18,979 bases of DNA, taken from NCBI GenBank assembly GCA_900756605.1, contig CAAEKX010000390.1, positions 1 to 18,979 on the forward strand, written 5' to 3'. A model generated the notes under the pieces. It had not been told where the DNA came from. It saw nothing but the letters and a program-made list of their open reading frames with translations, and did no database searches. Made by a program: the position numbers and the translations under genes. Source of the stretch: Coriobacteriia bacterium (lineage in GTDB: Bacteria; Actinomycetota; Coriobacteriia; Coriobacteriales; QAMH01). Position 1 is the stretch's first letter. The number at the start of each line of letters is the position of its first letter. Below are positions 1 to 7,168 of this stretch, one piece after another.

Positions 1-1592
1 ACCTCTTTATCACGGACGGCCGTCTGGAGGGTGCCCAGGACGGTGACGTCGTGCTCGCGCGCATCACGAGCTATCCCGATCGTCACCAGCCCATGCAAGG
101 TTACATCGTCGAAGTGCTCGGTGCGGCGGACGCTCCGGGTATGGACGTCGACATCATCATCCACAACCTTGACTTGCCCACGAAGTTTAGTCCCCAGGCG
201 CTCGAGCAAGCCGAGTCAATCGAAGTTGACGTGGAGGCGGCCCTTGCCGAGCACGGCAGGCACGATCTGCGCATGCGTGACATCTTCACCATCGATCCGG
301 CAGATGCCAAGGACTTCGACGATGCGATCTCGCTCGACGAGGCCGATGGCATGCTGCGCCTTGGTGTGCACATTGCCGATGTCTCGCACTATGTGGGTTG
401 GGACAGTCATATCGACATATGTGCACGCGACCGTGCGACGAGCGTCTACCTGGTCGATCGCGTGCTTCCCATGTTGCCCGAGAAGCTCAGCAACGACGTG
501 TGCTCGCTCAGGCCCGGCACTGATCGTCTGACCATGACCTGCGACATGTACCTTGACCAGACGGGCACGGTCAAACGATACGAGATTTACCCGAGCGTCA
601 TCTGCAGCAAGCGGCGCTTTAACTACGACGAGGTGCAGGAAATCCTCGATGGCCTGCATGACGATCCCTACGCTCCCAAACTCAAGCGCTTCGATGCTCT
701 TGCAAAGCAGCTGCTCGCTCTGCGCATCGAACGCGGGGCCATCGACTTCGAGACGGTCGAAGCCAAGCCAAAGCTTGACGAGCGCGGCATGGTGACGCAT
801 GTCGAGTTGCGTCACAAGACCGAGGCGACCTCGATGATCGAGGAAGCGATGATTCTCGCCAACGAGACCGTTGCGCGCCATGCGCACGGCAACCACATCC
901 CCTTCGTGTATCGCGTGCACGAGCCGCCGAAGGCAGCGGCGCTCGAGTCGCTGCTCATCCCGCTGCGCGAGCTCGGCTACAACGTCTCGGAGCTGGCCAC
1001 GGGCAATCCCATGGCCTTCCAGGATGTGCTTGATGAGGCACGTGGTACGCGCGAGGAGCCGCTCGTGAATCACCTCGTGCTTCGTGCGATGGAGCGAGCC
1101 TTCTACAGCACTGAGCCCATCGGTCACTTTGGCCTGGCTTCCACGTTCTACTGTCACTTTACGAGTCCCATCAGGCGCTATCCCGACCTCATGGTGCATC
1201 GCCTGCTCAAGGATCCGCACGCCATGGAGACCCACCTGCAGTGGCTTGCGAAGCACTCCTCGAAGATGGAGCGCATTGCCGAACAAGCTGAGCGCGATAG
1301 CGTCGAACTCAAGCTCTGCGAGTATCTTGCCGAGCACATCGGCGAGGTCTTCACGGGAACGATCTCGGGCGTTGTGCCACGCGGCCTGCACGTGCGTCTC
1401 GAAAACACGCTCGAGGGCTTCGTGCGCTTCGATTATCTGCATGGTGAATACCACGAGTTTGACCCGCTCACGCAAACGCTCGTAGGCGAGGAGACGGGAC
1501 GCACCTATCGGATTGGCCAGCAACTGCGCGTGCGCGTCGAGGAAGTCGACCCGCGTGAGCGCAGCGTATCGTTCTCGATTGCGATTGCGTGA
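1..1592 (+). CDS. rnr: Ribonuclease R (RNB-family 3'-5' exoribonuclease), 5'-truncated
   Basis: Degrades structured RNA processively from the 3' end in the cytoplasm, in RNA turnover and quality control. The frame is open from base 3, so the gene enters from the left edge; 529 residues are visible. The RNB catalytic signature IDPADAKDFDDAISL lies at about visible residues 97-111 and carries the clustered aspartates that bind the metal ions. The RNB core continues through SPIRRYPDLMVHRLL. A C-terminal S1 RNA-binding domain starts near GEVFTGTISGVVPRG and ends close to the stop, so the long basic tail of enterobacterial RNase R is absent. The N-terminal cold-shock domains are mostly outside the window. 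RNase II is the alternative, but the S1 region and overall arrangement fit the RNase R/VacB group better. A long antisense ORF here is a GC-bias shadow. Confidence 0.93.
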   Translation, partial: LFITDGRLEGAQDGDVVLARITSYPDRHQPMQGYIVEVLGAADAPGMDVDIIIHNLDLPTKFSPQALEQAESIEVDVEAALAEHGRHDLRMRDIFTIDPADAKDFDDAISLDEADGMLRLGVHIADVSHYVGWDSHIDICARDRATSVYLVDRVLPMLPEKLSNDVCSLRPGTDRLTMTCDMYLDQTGTVKRYEIYPSVICSKRRFNYDEVQEILDGLHDDPYAPKLKRFDALAKQLLALRIERGAIDFETVEAKPKLDERGMVTHVELRHKTEATSMIEEAMILANETVARHAHGNHIPFVYRVHEPPKAAALESLLIPLRELGYNVSELATGNPMAFQDVLDEARGTREEPLVNHLVLRAMERAFYSTEPIGHFGLASTFYCHFTSPIRRYPDLMVHRLLKDPHAMETHLQWLAKHSSKMERIAEQAERDSVELKLCEYLAEHIGEVFTGTISGVVPRGLHVRLENTLEGFVRFDYLHGEYHEFDPLTQTLVGEETGRTYRIGQQLRVRVEEVDPRERSVSFSIAIA

Positions 1593-1600
1593 TCGGGACG

Positions 1601-1706
1601 GAGGCGGGGGTGCCTGGCACGCTGTCTCAGGCACGCTGTCTCATATCATCGGCATTTTATCAGTTTTGGCCAGTTTTTGAGACAGCGTGCCAGGCACCCC
1701 CGCCTC
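1601..1706. repeat. 29-bp perfect inverted repeat with a duplicated inner arm
   Basis: The left arm (1601-1629) and right arm (1678-1706) are exact reverse complements and flank 48 bases. The last 14 bases of the left arm, GGCACGCTGTCTCA, are repeated directly at 1630-1643, so the right arm could pair with either copy. The element starts eight bases after the rnr stop and may terminate transcription, although no T-run follows the right arm. It contains the core GGTGCCTGGCAC, which I associate with REP-like intergenic repeats in many bacteria; that link is from memory. The TGAGACAG end also occurs in the palindromes at 5288-5373. Confidence 0.85.
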
Positions 1707-1729
1707 AATAATTCTTCGCGTGAAATACA

Positions 1730-1763
1730 AACACGCGCGCGTGTTCGGGTGATACCCTATACT
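1730..1763 (+). promoter_or_regulatory. Putative promoter with a 16-bp palindrome in the -35 region
   Basis: A perfect 16-bp palindrome AACACGCGCGCGTGTT (1730-1745) sits 12 bases before a -10-like TATACT (1758-1763). No recognisable -35 hexamer occurs at the right spacing; the palindrome takes its place. The start codon of the glycosyltransferase follows about 50 bases after the expected start of transcription. This looks like an activator or repressor site, but the binding protein is unknown. Confidence 0.45.
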
Positions 1764-1821
1764 AGTTGTGCCAAATGGCCCTGATGCCTTGCAAAACGTA
1801 GTCCGAGGAGAGACGTCTCGC

Positions 1822-3075
1822 ATGAACCTGAATCCGGCAATCGTTATACCCACGTACTGGTGTGGGCGCAGGTCAACGCATTCGATTAATCGCGGTGTCG
1901 TGTACGACCACATGACCCCGATCGATCAGCCGGGTGAGCTGCCCCGTTGCCTTGAGTCGCTGCGACACGTCGTCGGCGTCGACCGCATCATCTTGCTCGT
2001 CGCAGCCGAGCCGGGCGTCGAGAACCAAGCGTCCGAGCGCGTGCGTGCCATCACCGATCATTTCATGGACCTCAACATCGTGGTCATCGGCGATGCCGAG
2101 ATGCGCCACATCCACCGCCGCTTCGAGCAGGTCGGCGTGGGCGAGTACAAGGGCGCGGCCTGTCTCACGGGTTACGGCGCCATCCGCAACCTCGGCCTCA
2201 TCGTCGCCTCGATCTTCGGCCACGACACGGTAGTGTTTATCGACGATGACGAGGTCATTCCCAACGCGGATTTCCTCGAGCGCGCGATGCACGGCATTGC
2301 CTGCAAGACCCCGACGGGCTCGATCATCACGGCCAAGACGGGCTTCTTCTACGATAGCTACGATAGCCCCAAGGCCCCCGAGGATGTGCCCTGGTACGAT
2401 CGCTTCTGGAACAAGGCGGCCGATTTCAACGATTACATCGACGGCGCCCTGAGGGGCCCGCGTCTGAGCCGGTCCAACGTATGCTGCGGCGGCTGCATGG
2501 TGCTGCACGCGGATTCGTATGGCAGCATCGCCTTCGACCCGTGGATTGCCCGCGGCGAGGACCTCGACTACCTCATCAACGCGCGTATGTACGGCAACGA
2601 CGTCTGGTTCGACAACCAGTTCAGCCTGCTGCATCTCCCGCCTGAGGGTTCGCAGCATTCAAGCCGTTTCGAGCAGGATGTCTATCGCTGGTTCTACGAG
2701 GTGCGCAAGATCGAGTTTGCCAAGACGCAGATCGACCTCATGCAGATTACGCCCTCGACGCTTGATCCCTATCCCGGCCCGTGGCTCGACCCATCCATTC
2801 ATCGCCGTGCGCGCCTTACCGCGTATCTGCGTGCCATCGGCCATAAGGAGCATGCTGAGTACTTCCGCATCGGCAACAAGACCATCAAGAATGCCGGCGA
2901 GTTTGCGCGCGAGAACTGCGCCAACTATTTCGAGCTGCAGCATCAGTGGCCCAACATCGTGCGCGCCATGTGGTCCAATTCGGCGCTTGCCACGCAGCTT
3001 GGCACGAGCGGTCTGCAGAGCTCGTCCGCAAGTTACACGAGCCGCTTCTCAGCAGTTACGGCCGAGCAAGAGTAA
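1822..3075 (+). CDS. GT-A-fold (GT2-like) glycosyltransferase
   Basis: Predicted cytoplasmic or membrane-peripheral glycosyltransferase of 417 residues; donor and acceptor are unknown. The N-terminus NPAIVIPTYWCGRR is the typical first beta strand of a GT-A nucleotide-sugar fold. VVFIDDDEVIPNADFLE carries the DxD-type metal/nucleotide motif (D141-D143), and RGEDLDYLINARMYG (from R244) resembles the acceptor-side ED motif of GT2-like enzymes. A Cys-rich patch NVCCGGCMVLH precedes it. I see no signal peptide or membrane helix. ATG 1822 is preferred over an in-frame GTG at 1768 because GAGGAG at 1805-1810 precedes it and the conserved fold starts directly after it. The gene lies 27 bases before the sensor kinase, so they are probably co-transcribed. 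The family assignment is confident to the fold, not to a pathway. Confidence 0.75.
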   Translation: MNLNPAIVIPTYWCGRRSTHSINRGVVYDHMTPIDQPGELPRCLESLRHVVGVDRIILLVAAEPGVENQASERVRAITDHFMDLNIVVIGDAEMRHIHRRFEQVGVGEYKGAACLTGYGAIRNLGLIVASIFGHDTVVFIDDDEVIPNADFLERAMHGIACKTPTGSIITAKTGFFYDSYDSPKAPEDVPWYDRFWNKAADFNDYIDGALRGPRLSRSNVCCGGCMVLHADSYGSIAFDPWIARGEDLDYLINARMYGNDVWFDNQFSLLHLPPEGSQHSSRFEQDVYRWFYEVRKIEFAKTQIDLMQITPSTLDPYPGPWLDPSIHRRARLTAYLRAIGHKEHAEYFRIGNKTIKNAGEFARENCANYFELQHQWPNIVRAMWSNSALATQLGTSGLQSSSASYTSRFSAVTAEQE

Positions 3076-3102
3076 GTACCTGCGCACGGAAGAGGCGAAG
3101 CG

Positions 3103-4494
3103 ATGGACGTGCAAAAAGTAGCAGGCTACACCATGCTCATCGTGTGCTATATCGTATTCAGCCTCTTTGCGATCATGGGCATCATCTTCTACGACGATGT
3201 CTCGCCGTGGGTAGCGCTTGTTGCCATCATCGCCATGTTCGTGCTCACGATTATCGGGCTGCGCTCGGCGGGCTCTTCCGACCATGCCCGTGCCCGTCAG
3301 TCCAACCAGACGCTCGACCTCGCGAGCAAGACGGTCACCTTCATGCGTCAGGGTCTCGATGCCGATTCCGCCCAGGCGGTATGCGAGTTGCTGCTGCCGG
3401 CAGCCACGGCCGATGCCGTCGCCATCACCAACCGCGAACGCGTCTTGGGCTTTTCGGGCCTCGACCGCGAGAATCACCTGCCCAACTCGCCCATCCAGAC
3501 GATGAGCACGTACATGACGCTCGAGGATGGCATCACACGCGACCTCGAGACCTCGGGGGCCGTGGGCTTCAGCCGCGAATCGGGCAAGCTCAAGGCGGGT
3601 ATCGTCGTCGCGCTCATCGTCAACAAGCGCATCGTCGGTGCGCTCAAGTTCTACTATCGCTATCCTCATAGCCTGGGCGAGAACCAGAAGGCCATCGCGG
3701 AGGGCTTTGCCCAGCTGCTCTCCACGCAGCTCTCGCTCTCCTATCTGCAACAGCAGACCGAGCTTGCCGCCCGCATGGAACTCAAGGCCATGCAGGCGCA
3801 GATCAATCCGCACTTCCTCTTCAACACCCTCAACACCATTGCCTCGGTTACGCGAACCGATCCCGTCAAGGCGCGCGTCATGTTGCGCGAGTTCGCGACC
3901 TACTATCGCCGCATGCTCGAGAACTCCGAGGACTTCATTCCCCTGGCCAAGGAGGTCGAGCAGACCGAGCGTTACCTTATGTTCCAGAACGCGCGTTTTG
4001 GCGATGACGCCATCACGTTGCATGTCGACATCGAGCCCGGCCTCGAAATGCTCAAGATGCCGTCGTTCATGTTGCAGCCGCTTGTCGAGAACGCCGTCGG
4101 CCATGGTCGGCGCGATGACGGAACGCCCCTCAACATCACCATCAAGGCGTATCGTGTATCTGATAGCGTCACGATCTCGGTATCCGATGACGGCGTGGGC
4201 ATAGAGCCCGAGCGTCTCGAAAACCTTCTCGACCGCGAGTCGGAGACGGGCATGGGCATCGCGCTCAAGAACGTCAACGCGCGCCTCAAGGCTTTCTTTG
4301 GCGCGATATCCGGTCTCTACATCGATTCGGAGTACGGGAAGGGCACGACGGTGTACCTCAACCTATATGATGCCCTCGTCGACCAGAGTATCGACATCAG
4401 TGACGATGAGGTCGGCGGCAGCTCTGCCCCCGCGCTCGAATCGTCCGCTCTCAAAGCTTCAGCCGAGGTCCGTGATTTGCAGGATATTATCTAG
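3103..4494 (+). CDS. LytS-like sensor histidine kinase (2 TM, GAF-like, His_kinase, HATPase_c)
   Basis: Membrane sensor kinase of 463 residues, expected to phosphorylate the LytTR regulator encoded next. Two hydrophobic segments (about residues 7-29 and 35-56) form a short hairpin membrane anchor. Residues about 75-205 look like a GAF-type sensory region. The phosphoacceptor region QAQINPHFLFNTLNTIAS places the histidine at residue 237, as in the LytS/YehU (His_kinase) family. The ATP-binding domain shows QPLVENAVGHG (N330), SDDGVGIEP (from S361) and ETGMGIALKNVNARL. It lacks the five-helix 5TMR-LYT sensor of classical LytS, so the signal probably differs. The tail after about residue 425 is a Ser/Asp-rich stretch of low complexity. 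It starts at ATG 3103 with AGAGG nearby and follows the glycosyltransferase closely. Confidence 0.88.
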   Translation: MDVQKVAGYTMLIVCYIVFSLFAIMGIIFYDDVSPWVALVAIIAMFVLTIIGLRSAGSSDHARARQSNQTLDLASKTVTFMRQGLDADSAQAVCELLLPAATADAVAITNRERVLGFSGLDRENHLPNSPIQTMSTYMTLEDGITRDLETSGAVGFSRESGKLKAGIVVALIVNKRIVGALKFYYRYPHSLGENQKAIAEGFAQLLSTQLSLSYLQQQTELAARMELKAMQAQINPHFLFNTLNTIASVTRTDPVKARVMLREFATYYRRMLENSEDFIPLAKEVEQTERYLMFQNARFGDDAITLHVDIEPGLEMLKMPSFMLQPLVENAVGHGRRDDGTPLNITIKAYRVSDSVTISVSDDGVGIEPERLENLLDRESETGMGIALKNVNARLKAFFGAISGLYIDSEYGKGTTVYLNLYDALVDQSIDISDDEVGGSSAPALESSALKASAEVRDLQDII

Positions 4495-4517
4495 CCCATG
4501 TATTATTCGCACGCGTA

Positions 4518-4549
4518 CATCGTTTGATGTTAGAATCAAGACAACGATG
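4518..4549 (+). promoter_or_regulatory. Extended -10 promoter overlapped by an interrupted dyad, upstream of the LytTR regulator
   Basis: TGTTAGAAT (4528-4536) is an extended -10 (TGn plus TAGAAT) with no good -35. It lies inside a dyad: CATCGTT (4518-4524) pairs with AACGATG (4543-4549), and inner TTGAT (4524-4528) with ATCAA (4535-4539). The regulator may therefore also be expressed independently of the kinase, possibly under its own control. An AAAGGAG ribosome binding site follows at about 4553-4559. Confidence 0.45.
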
Positions 4550-4566
4550 CACAAAGGAGACACTCT

Positions 4567-5280
4567 ATGCTCAAAGCCATAATTGTTGATGACGAAGCAC
4601 CCGCGCGCTCTGAGCTGCGCTTTCTTCTTGATGAGACCGGTGAAGTCGAAGTTGCCGCCGAGGCGACCAACGTGCGCGAGGCCATCGAGCAGCTTAAGGA
4701 GGTTGGCGCCGACATCATGTTCCTCGATGTGAACATGCCAGGCGTTGACGGCCTGCAGCTTGCAGAAGCCTTAAACGAGCTCAAGTATCCGCCCTACATC
4801 ATTTTCGTGACCGCGTACAGCGAATTTGCCGTCAAGGCGTTCGAGGTAAACGCGACCGATTACCTGGTAAAGCCGGTCGAGACCGATCGCCTCATACAGG
4901 CAATCAGCAAGGTCAAGCAGCTCATCACCGCACAGGGCCGCTCTACCACCAACGAGCGCATTCCCGTCGAGAAAGGCGGCAAGAAGCTGCTCATCCCCGC
5001 CAGCAAGATCCACTTCATCATGGCGAAGGACGACTACTCCTACCTGCACACCGAGAACGACCGCTATCTTTCGACGGTCTCGCTTGCCCAGCTCGAGGCC
5101 AAGCTCGAGCCGCTCGGTTTTTTCCGCGTACACCGTCGCTACCTCGTGAACCTCGCATGCGTGAACGAGGTCGACCCTGTCAGCGGTGGTACCTTATTGC
5201 TCACGCTCAGCGGCGAGGACGAGCAGATTCCCGTATCGCGCCGACGCGTCTCCTCTCTCAAGAAGGCGCTCGGTCTGTAA
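4567..5280 (+). CDS. LytR/AlgR-family response regulator (REC plus LytTR DNA-binding domain)
   Basis: Cytoplasmic transcription regulator of 237 residues. The receiver domain (residues 1-120) has the acidic pocket D8/D9, the phosphoacceptor D54 in MFLDVNMPG, T82 and K102 in YLVKPVE, all in expected places. The LytTR domain (about 133-235) shows the typical IHFIMAKDDYSYLHT start and FFRVHRRYLVNL core, which binds direct-repeat promoter sites. The kinase gene ends 72 bases upstream, so the pair is a cognate LytS/LytT-like system. Members of this family often control murein hydrolases, adhesins or polysaccharide genes; here the best placed target candidate is the adjacent glycosyltransferase, which is inference. 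Start ATG 4567 is supported by AAAGGAG upstream. Confidence 0.92.
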   Translation: MLKAIIVDDEAPARSELRFLLDETGEVEVAAEATNVREAIEQLKEVGADIMFLDVNMPGVDGLQLAEALNELKYPPYIIFVTAYSEFAVKAFEVNATDYLVKPVETDRLIQAISKVKQLITAQGRSTTNERIPVEKGGKKLLIPASKIHFIMAKDDYSYLHTENDRYLSTVSLAQLEAKLEPLGFFRVHRRYLVNLACVNEVDPVSGGTLLLTLSGEDEQIPVSRRRVSSLKKALGL

Positions 5281-5287
5281 CCTGCAT

Positions 5288-5325
5288 AATGAGACAGTTG
5301 CTCAGAGCAACTGTCTCATTTTTTT
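5288..5325 (+). terminator. Strong rho-independent terminator after the LytTR regulator
   Basis: A perfect 16-bp stem (5288-5303 with 5305-5320, one central base, so the real loop uses a few stem bases) is followed by a run of seven Ts ending at 5325. It begins seven bases after the regulator stop codon and closes the glycosyltransferase-kinase-regulator unit. Confidence 0.9.
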
Positions 5326-5344
5326 ATCGGTGGCAGCTAATAAT

Positions 5345-5373
5345 GAGACAATCCGGTCAGACCAAACTGTCTC
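5345..5373. repeat. Imperfect palindrome in the purM leader, related to the preceding terminator
   Basis: Arms 5345-5358 and 5360-5373 are complementary at 11 of 14 positions. The outer GAGACA/TGTCTC matches the terminator stem at 5288-5320 and the TGAGACAG arm at 1678-1685. It lacks a proper T-run. A TAATAAT at about 5338-5344 directly before it could be a -10 for purM, in which case the hairpin would lie at the start of the message. Operator, attenuator or decayed repeat copy are all possible. Confidence 0.5.
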
Positions 5374-5394
5374 GTTTCTACAAGAGGAGCAAGC

Positions 5395-6444
5395 ATGGCA
5401 GAACAGATCACCTACAAGGATGCCGGCGTCGACATTGACGAGGGTGCCCGCGCCGTCGATGCGATTCGCGCGAGCGTGAAGTCGACGTATCGTCCCGAGG
5501 TCATCGGCGACATCGGTGGATTCGGCGGTCTGTTCTCTGCCGCTGCGCTCAAAGAGATGGATGACCCCATCCTCGTGAGCGGCACGGATGGTGTTGGCAC
5601 CAAGCTCGCCCTGGCGCAGATGGCCGGCAAGCACGATACCGTCGGCATAGATTTGGTCGCCATGTGCGTCAACGACGTTCTGGCCTGTGGCGCGGAGCCA
5701 CTGTTCTTCCTCGACTACGTCGCCATCGGCAAGCTGAGGAGCGAGCACATCGCGCAGGTGGTGGGCGGCATCGCCGAGGGTTGCCGTCAGGCGGGCTGTG
5801 CGCTCATCGGCGGTGAGATGGCAGAACATCCCGGTGTCATGGACCCTGACGATTACGATCTCTCGGGCTTCTGCGTAGGCGTGGTCGATCGTCCCAAGAT
5901 GCTCAACCCCGCCGATGTTGCCGAGGGTGACGTCATCCTGGGCCTTGCCTCGACGGGCATTCACTCCAACGGCTTTTCGCTCGTACGCCGCGCCGTCACC
6001 GAGGTCATGGGCATTGACGAGCTTACGGTCGAGCGTGACGAGCTCGAGGGCGTATCCGTGCTCGACGCCCTGCTCGCTCCGACGCGCATCTACGTCAAAT
6101 CCATCCTGGATCTGCGCCGCGTGGTGCCCCAGATTCACGCTGTCGCGCACATTACCGGTGGCGGCATTACCGAAAACCTCAATCGCGCGCTCAACGACCA
6201 TGTGGATGCGCAGATTGACGAGGGCACGTGGACGCAGCCGCCCATCATCGACTTCGTGGTCGAGAAGGCGGGTCTGTCCCGCACCGAGGCGCTCAAGACC
6301 TTCAACTGCGGTATCGGCATGTGCGTGATTTGCCCGCCCGAGGTGGAGGAGGCCGCAATCAAGCAGCTCGAGTCCACCGGTGAGAAGGTCTTCAAGATCG
6401 GGACGATAATCCCCGGCGATGGGAAGGTCGTGTATCGTGGCTAA
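5395..6444 (+). CDS. purM: Phosphoribosylformylglycinamidine cyclo-ligase (AIR synthetase)
   Basis: Converts FGAM and ATP to aminoimidazole ribonucleotide (AIR), a step of de novo purine synthesis in the cytoplasm. The 349-residue length is normal for the family. The N-terminal YKDAGVDIDEGARAVDAI, the ATP-grasping SGTDGVGTKLALAQ and the MCVNDVLACGAEPLFFLDY block are diagnostic of PurM, and GLASTGIHSNGFSLVRR and HITGGGITENLNR follow in order. Start ATG 5395 has AGAGGAG upstream with good spacing. It overlaps purN by eight bases, so the two are co-transcribed and translationally coupled. Confidence 0.97.
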   Translation: MAEQITYKDAGVDIDEGARAVDAIRASVKSTYRPEVIGDIGGFGGLFSAAALKEMDDPILVSGTDGVGTKLALAQMAGKHDTVGIDLVAMCVNDVLACGAEPLFFLDYVAIGKLRSEHIAQVVGGIAEGCRQAGCALIGGEMAEHPGVMDPDDYDLSGFCVGVVDRPKMLNPADVAEGDVILGLASTGIHSNGFSLVRRAVTEVMGIDELTVERDELEGVSVLDALLAPTRIYVKSILDLRRVVPQIHAVAHITGGGITENLNRALNDHVDAQIDEGTWTQPPIIDFVVEKAGLSRTEALKTFNCGIGMCVICPPEVEEAAIKQLESTGEKVFKIGTIIPGDGKVVYRG

Positions 6445-7027
6445 GGAACCCATGAAGCTCGCCGTATTCATCTCGGGTACGGGCACGAACATGGTCGCCA
6501 TCCACAACGCCATCAAGGCCGGCGAGCTGGACGCCACCATCGAGCTTATCGTCTCCTCAAACGATCACGCCAAGGGTATACAGTACGCTCAAAACGAGGG
6601 GCTTGACCTGCTGGTTTTCACGCCTGCCGACTATGATGATCCCGAGGCGGTCGATGCGAGGATTGTCGAGGCCCTCAACGAGCGCGATATCGATTACGTC
6701 GCGATGGCCGGCTACATGCGCAAGGTCACGCCCGTGCTGCTCGATGCGTATCCCAATCGCGTCGTCAACCTCCATCCGGCATTGCTGCCGGCGCATCGAG
6801 GCGCCCATGCCATTCAGGATGCCTTCGAGGCGGGTGATGAGGTGACGGGAATCACCATTCATTTTGCGAATGAGGAGTACGACAAGGGCCCGATTATCTT
6901 CCAGCATGAGGTTCCCGTGCTGCCCGACGACACGCTCGACGACCTCGAAACGCGCATTCACGCGGCCGAGCATGAGTACTATCCCCAGGTCCTGCAGCGG
7001 ATAGCCCAGGGCGAAGTTCAAGTCTGA
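6437..7027 (+). CDS. purN: Phosphoribosylglycinamide formyltransferase (GART)
   Basis: Transfers a formyl group from 10-formyltetrahydrofolate to GAR in purine synthesis. Motifs: ISGTGTNM phosphate-binding loop near the N-terminus, VVNLHPALLPAHRG with the catalytic Asn and His, and GITIHFANEEYDKGPIIFQ with the catalytic Asp. I choose GTG 6437 (196 residues), which overlaps the purM end by eight bases and has GGGAAGG nine bases upstream. ATG 6452 (TAAGGA four bases upstream) is a close alternative, and ATG 6419 is less likely. A complete formyltransferase, not a fusion. Confidence 0.95.
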   Translation: MAKEPMKLAVFISGTGTNMVAIHNAIKAGELDATIELIVSSNDHAKGIQYAQNEGLDLLVFTPADYDDPEAVDARIVEALNERDIDYVAMAGYMRKVTPVLLDAYPNRVVNLHPALLPAHRGAHAIQDAFEAGDEVTGITIHFANEEYDKGPIIFQHEVPVLPDDTLDDLETRIHAAEHEYYPQVLQRIAQGEVQV

Positions 7028-7168
7028 TTTCAGTCCGAATTCACTCGGAGACATGTCGGATTTCACTCGGAAAAAATCCGGTGATTCGACCATAAACGTT
7101 CGGCGATTTTGACAGATTCGCGGTGCATCATCTTTCCCGGAAAGCCGAGGTGGAAGGAGGTGCTCACC
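7028..7168. other. Intergenic region purN to M23 peptidase with two small hairpins
   Basis: TTCACTCGGA occurs at 7040-7049 and 7062-7071. Two hairpins can form: TCCGA 7034-7038 with TCGGA 7045-7049, and CGGATTT 7057-7063 with AAATCCG 7074-7080. They may end purN transcription, but no T-run follows. A TTGACA at 7109-7114 is a perfect -35, yet no convincing -10 lies 16-18 bases downstream. AAGGAGG (7154-7160) is the ribosome binding site of the next gene. Confidence 0.5.

Noticed and set aside
216..1634. 472-codon open frame on the minus strand opposite rnr
   Set aside because: Composition is that of an antisense shadow of a GC-rich gene, with no recognisable domain and no ribosome binding site; the plus strand encodes clear RNase R motifs.
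3049..4104. 351-codon minus-strand open frame opposite the sensor kinase
   Set aside because: Shadow of the kinase gene; no domain features and incompatible with the well-supported plus-strand protein.
5326..5394. Purine riboswitch before purM
   Set aside because: The spacer is too short and lacks the three-way junction loop sequences of the purine aptamer.
5302..6540. 412-codon minus-strand open frame opposite purM
   Set aside because: Shadow of purM; it runs through the terminator and shows no protein family signature.
7028..7168. Possible c-di-AMP (ydaO-type) riboswitch before the M23 peptidase
   Set aside because: Such riboswitches often precede cell-wall hydrolase genes in actinobacteria, but I could not find the conserved core in this 141-base spacer. 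A covariance-model search of the region would settle it.
7109..7168. TTG start extending the M23 peptidase by 20 residues
   Set aside because: The TTG is part of a TTGACA motif and lacks a ribosome binding site, whereas ATG 7169 has an excellent AAGGAGG.
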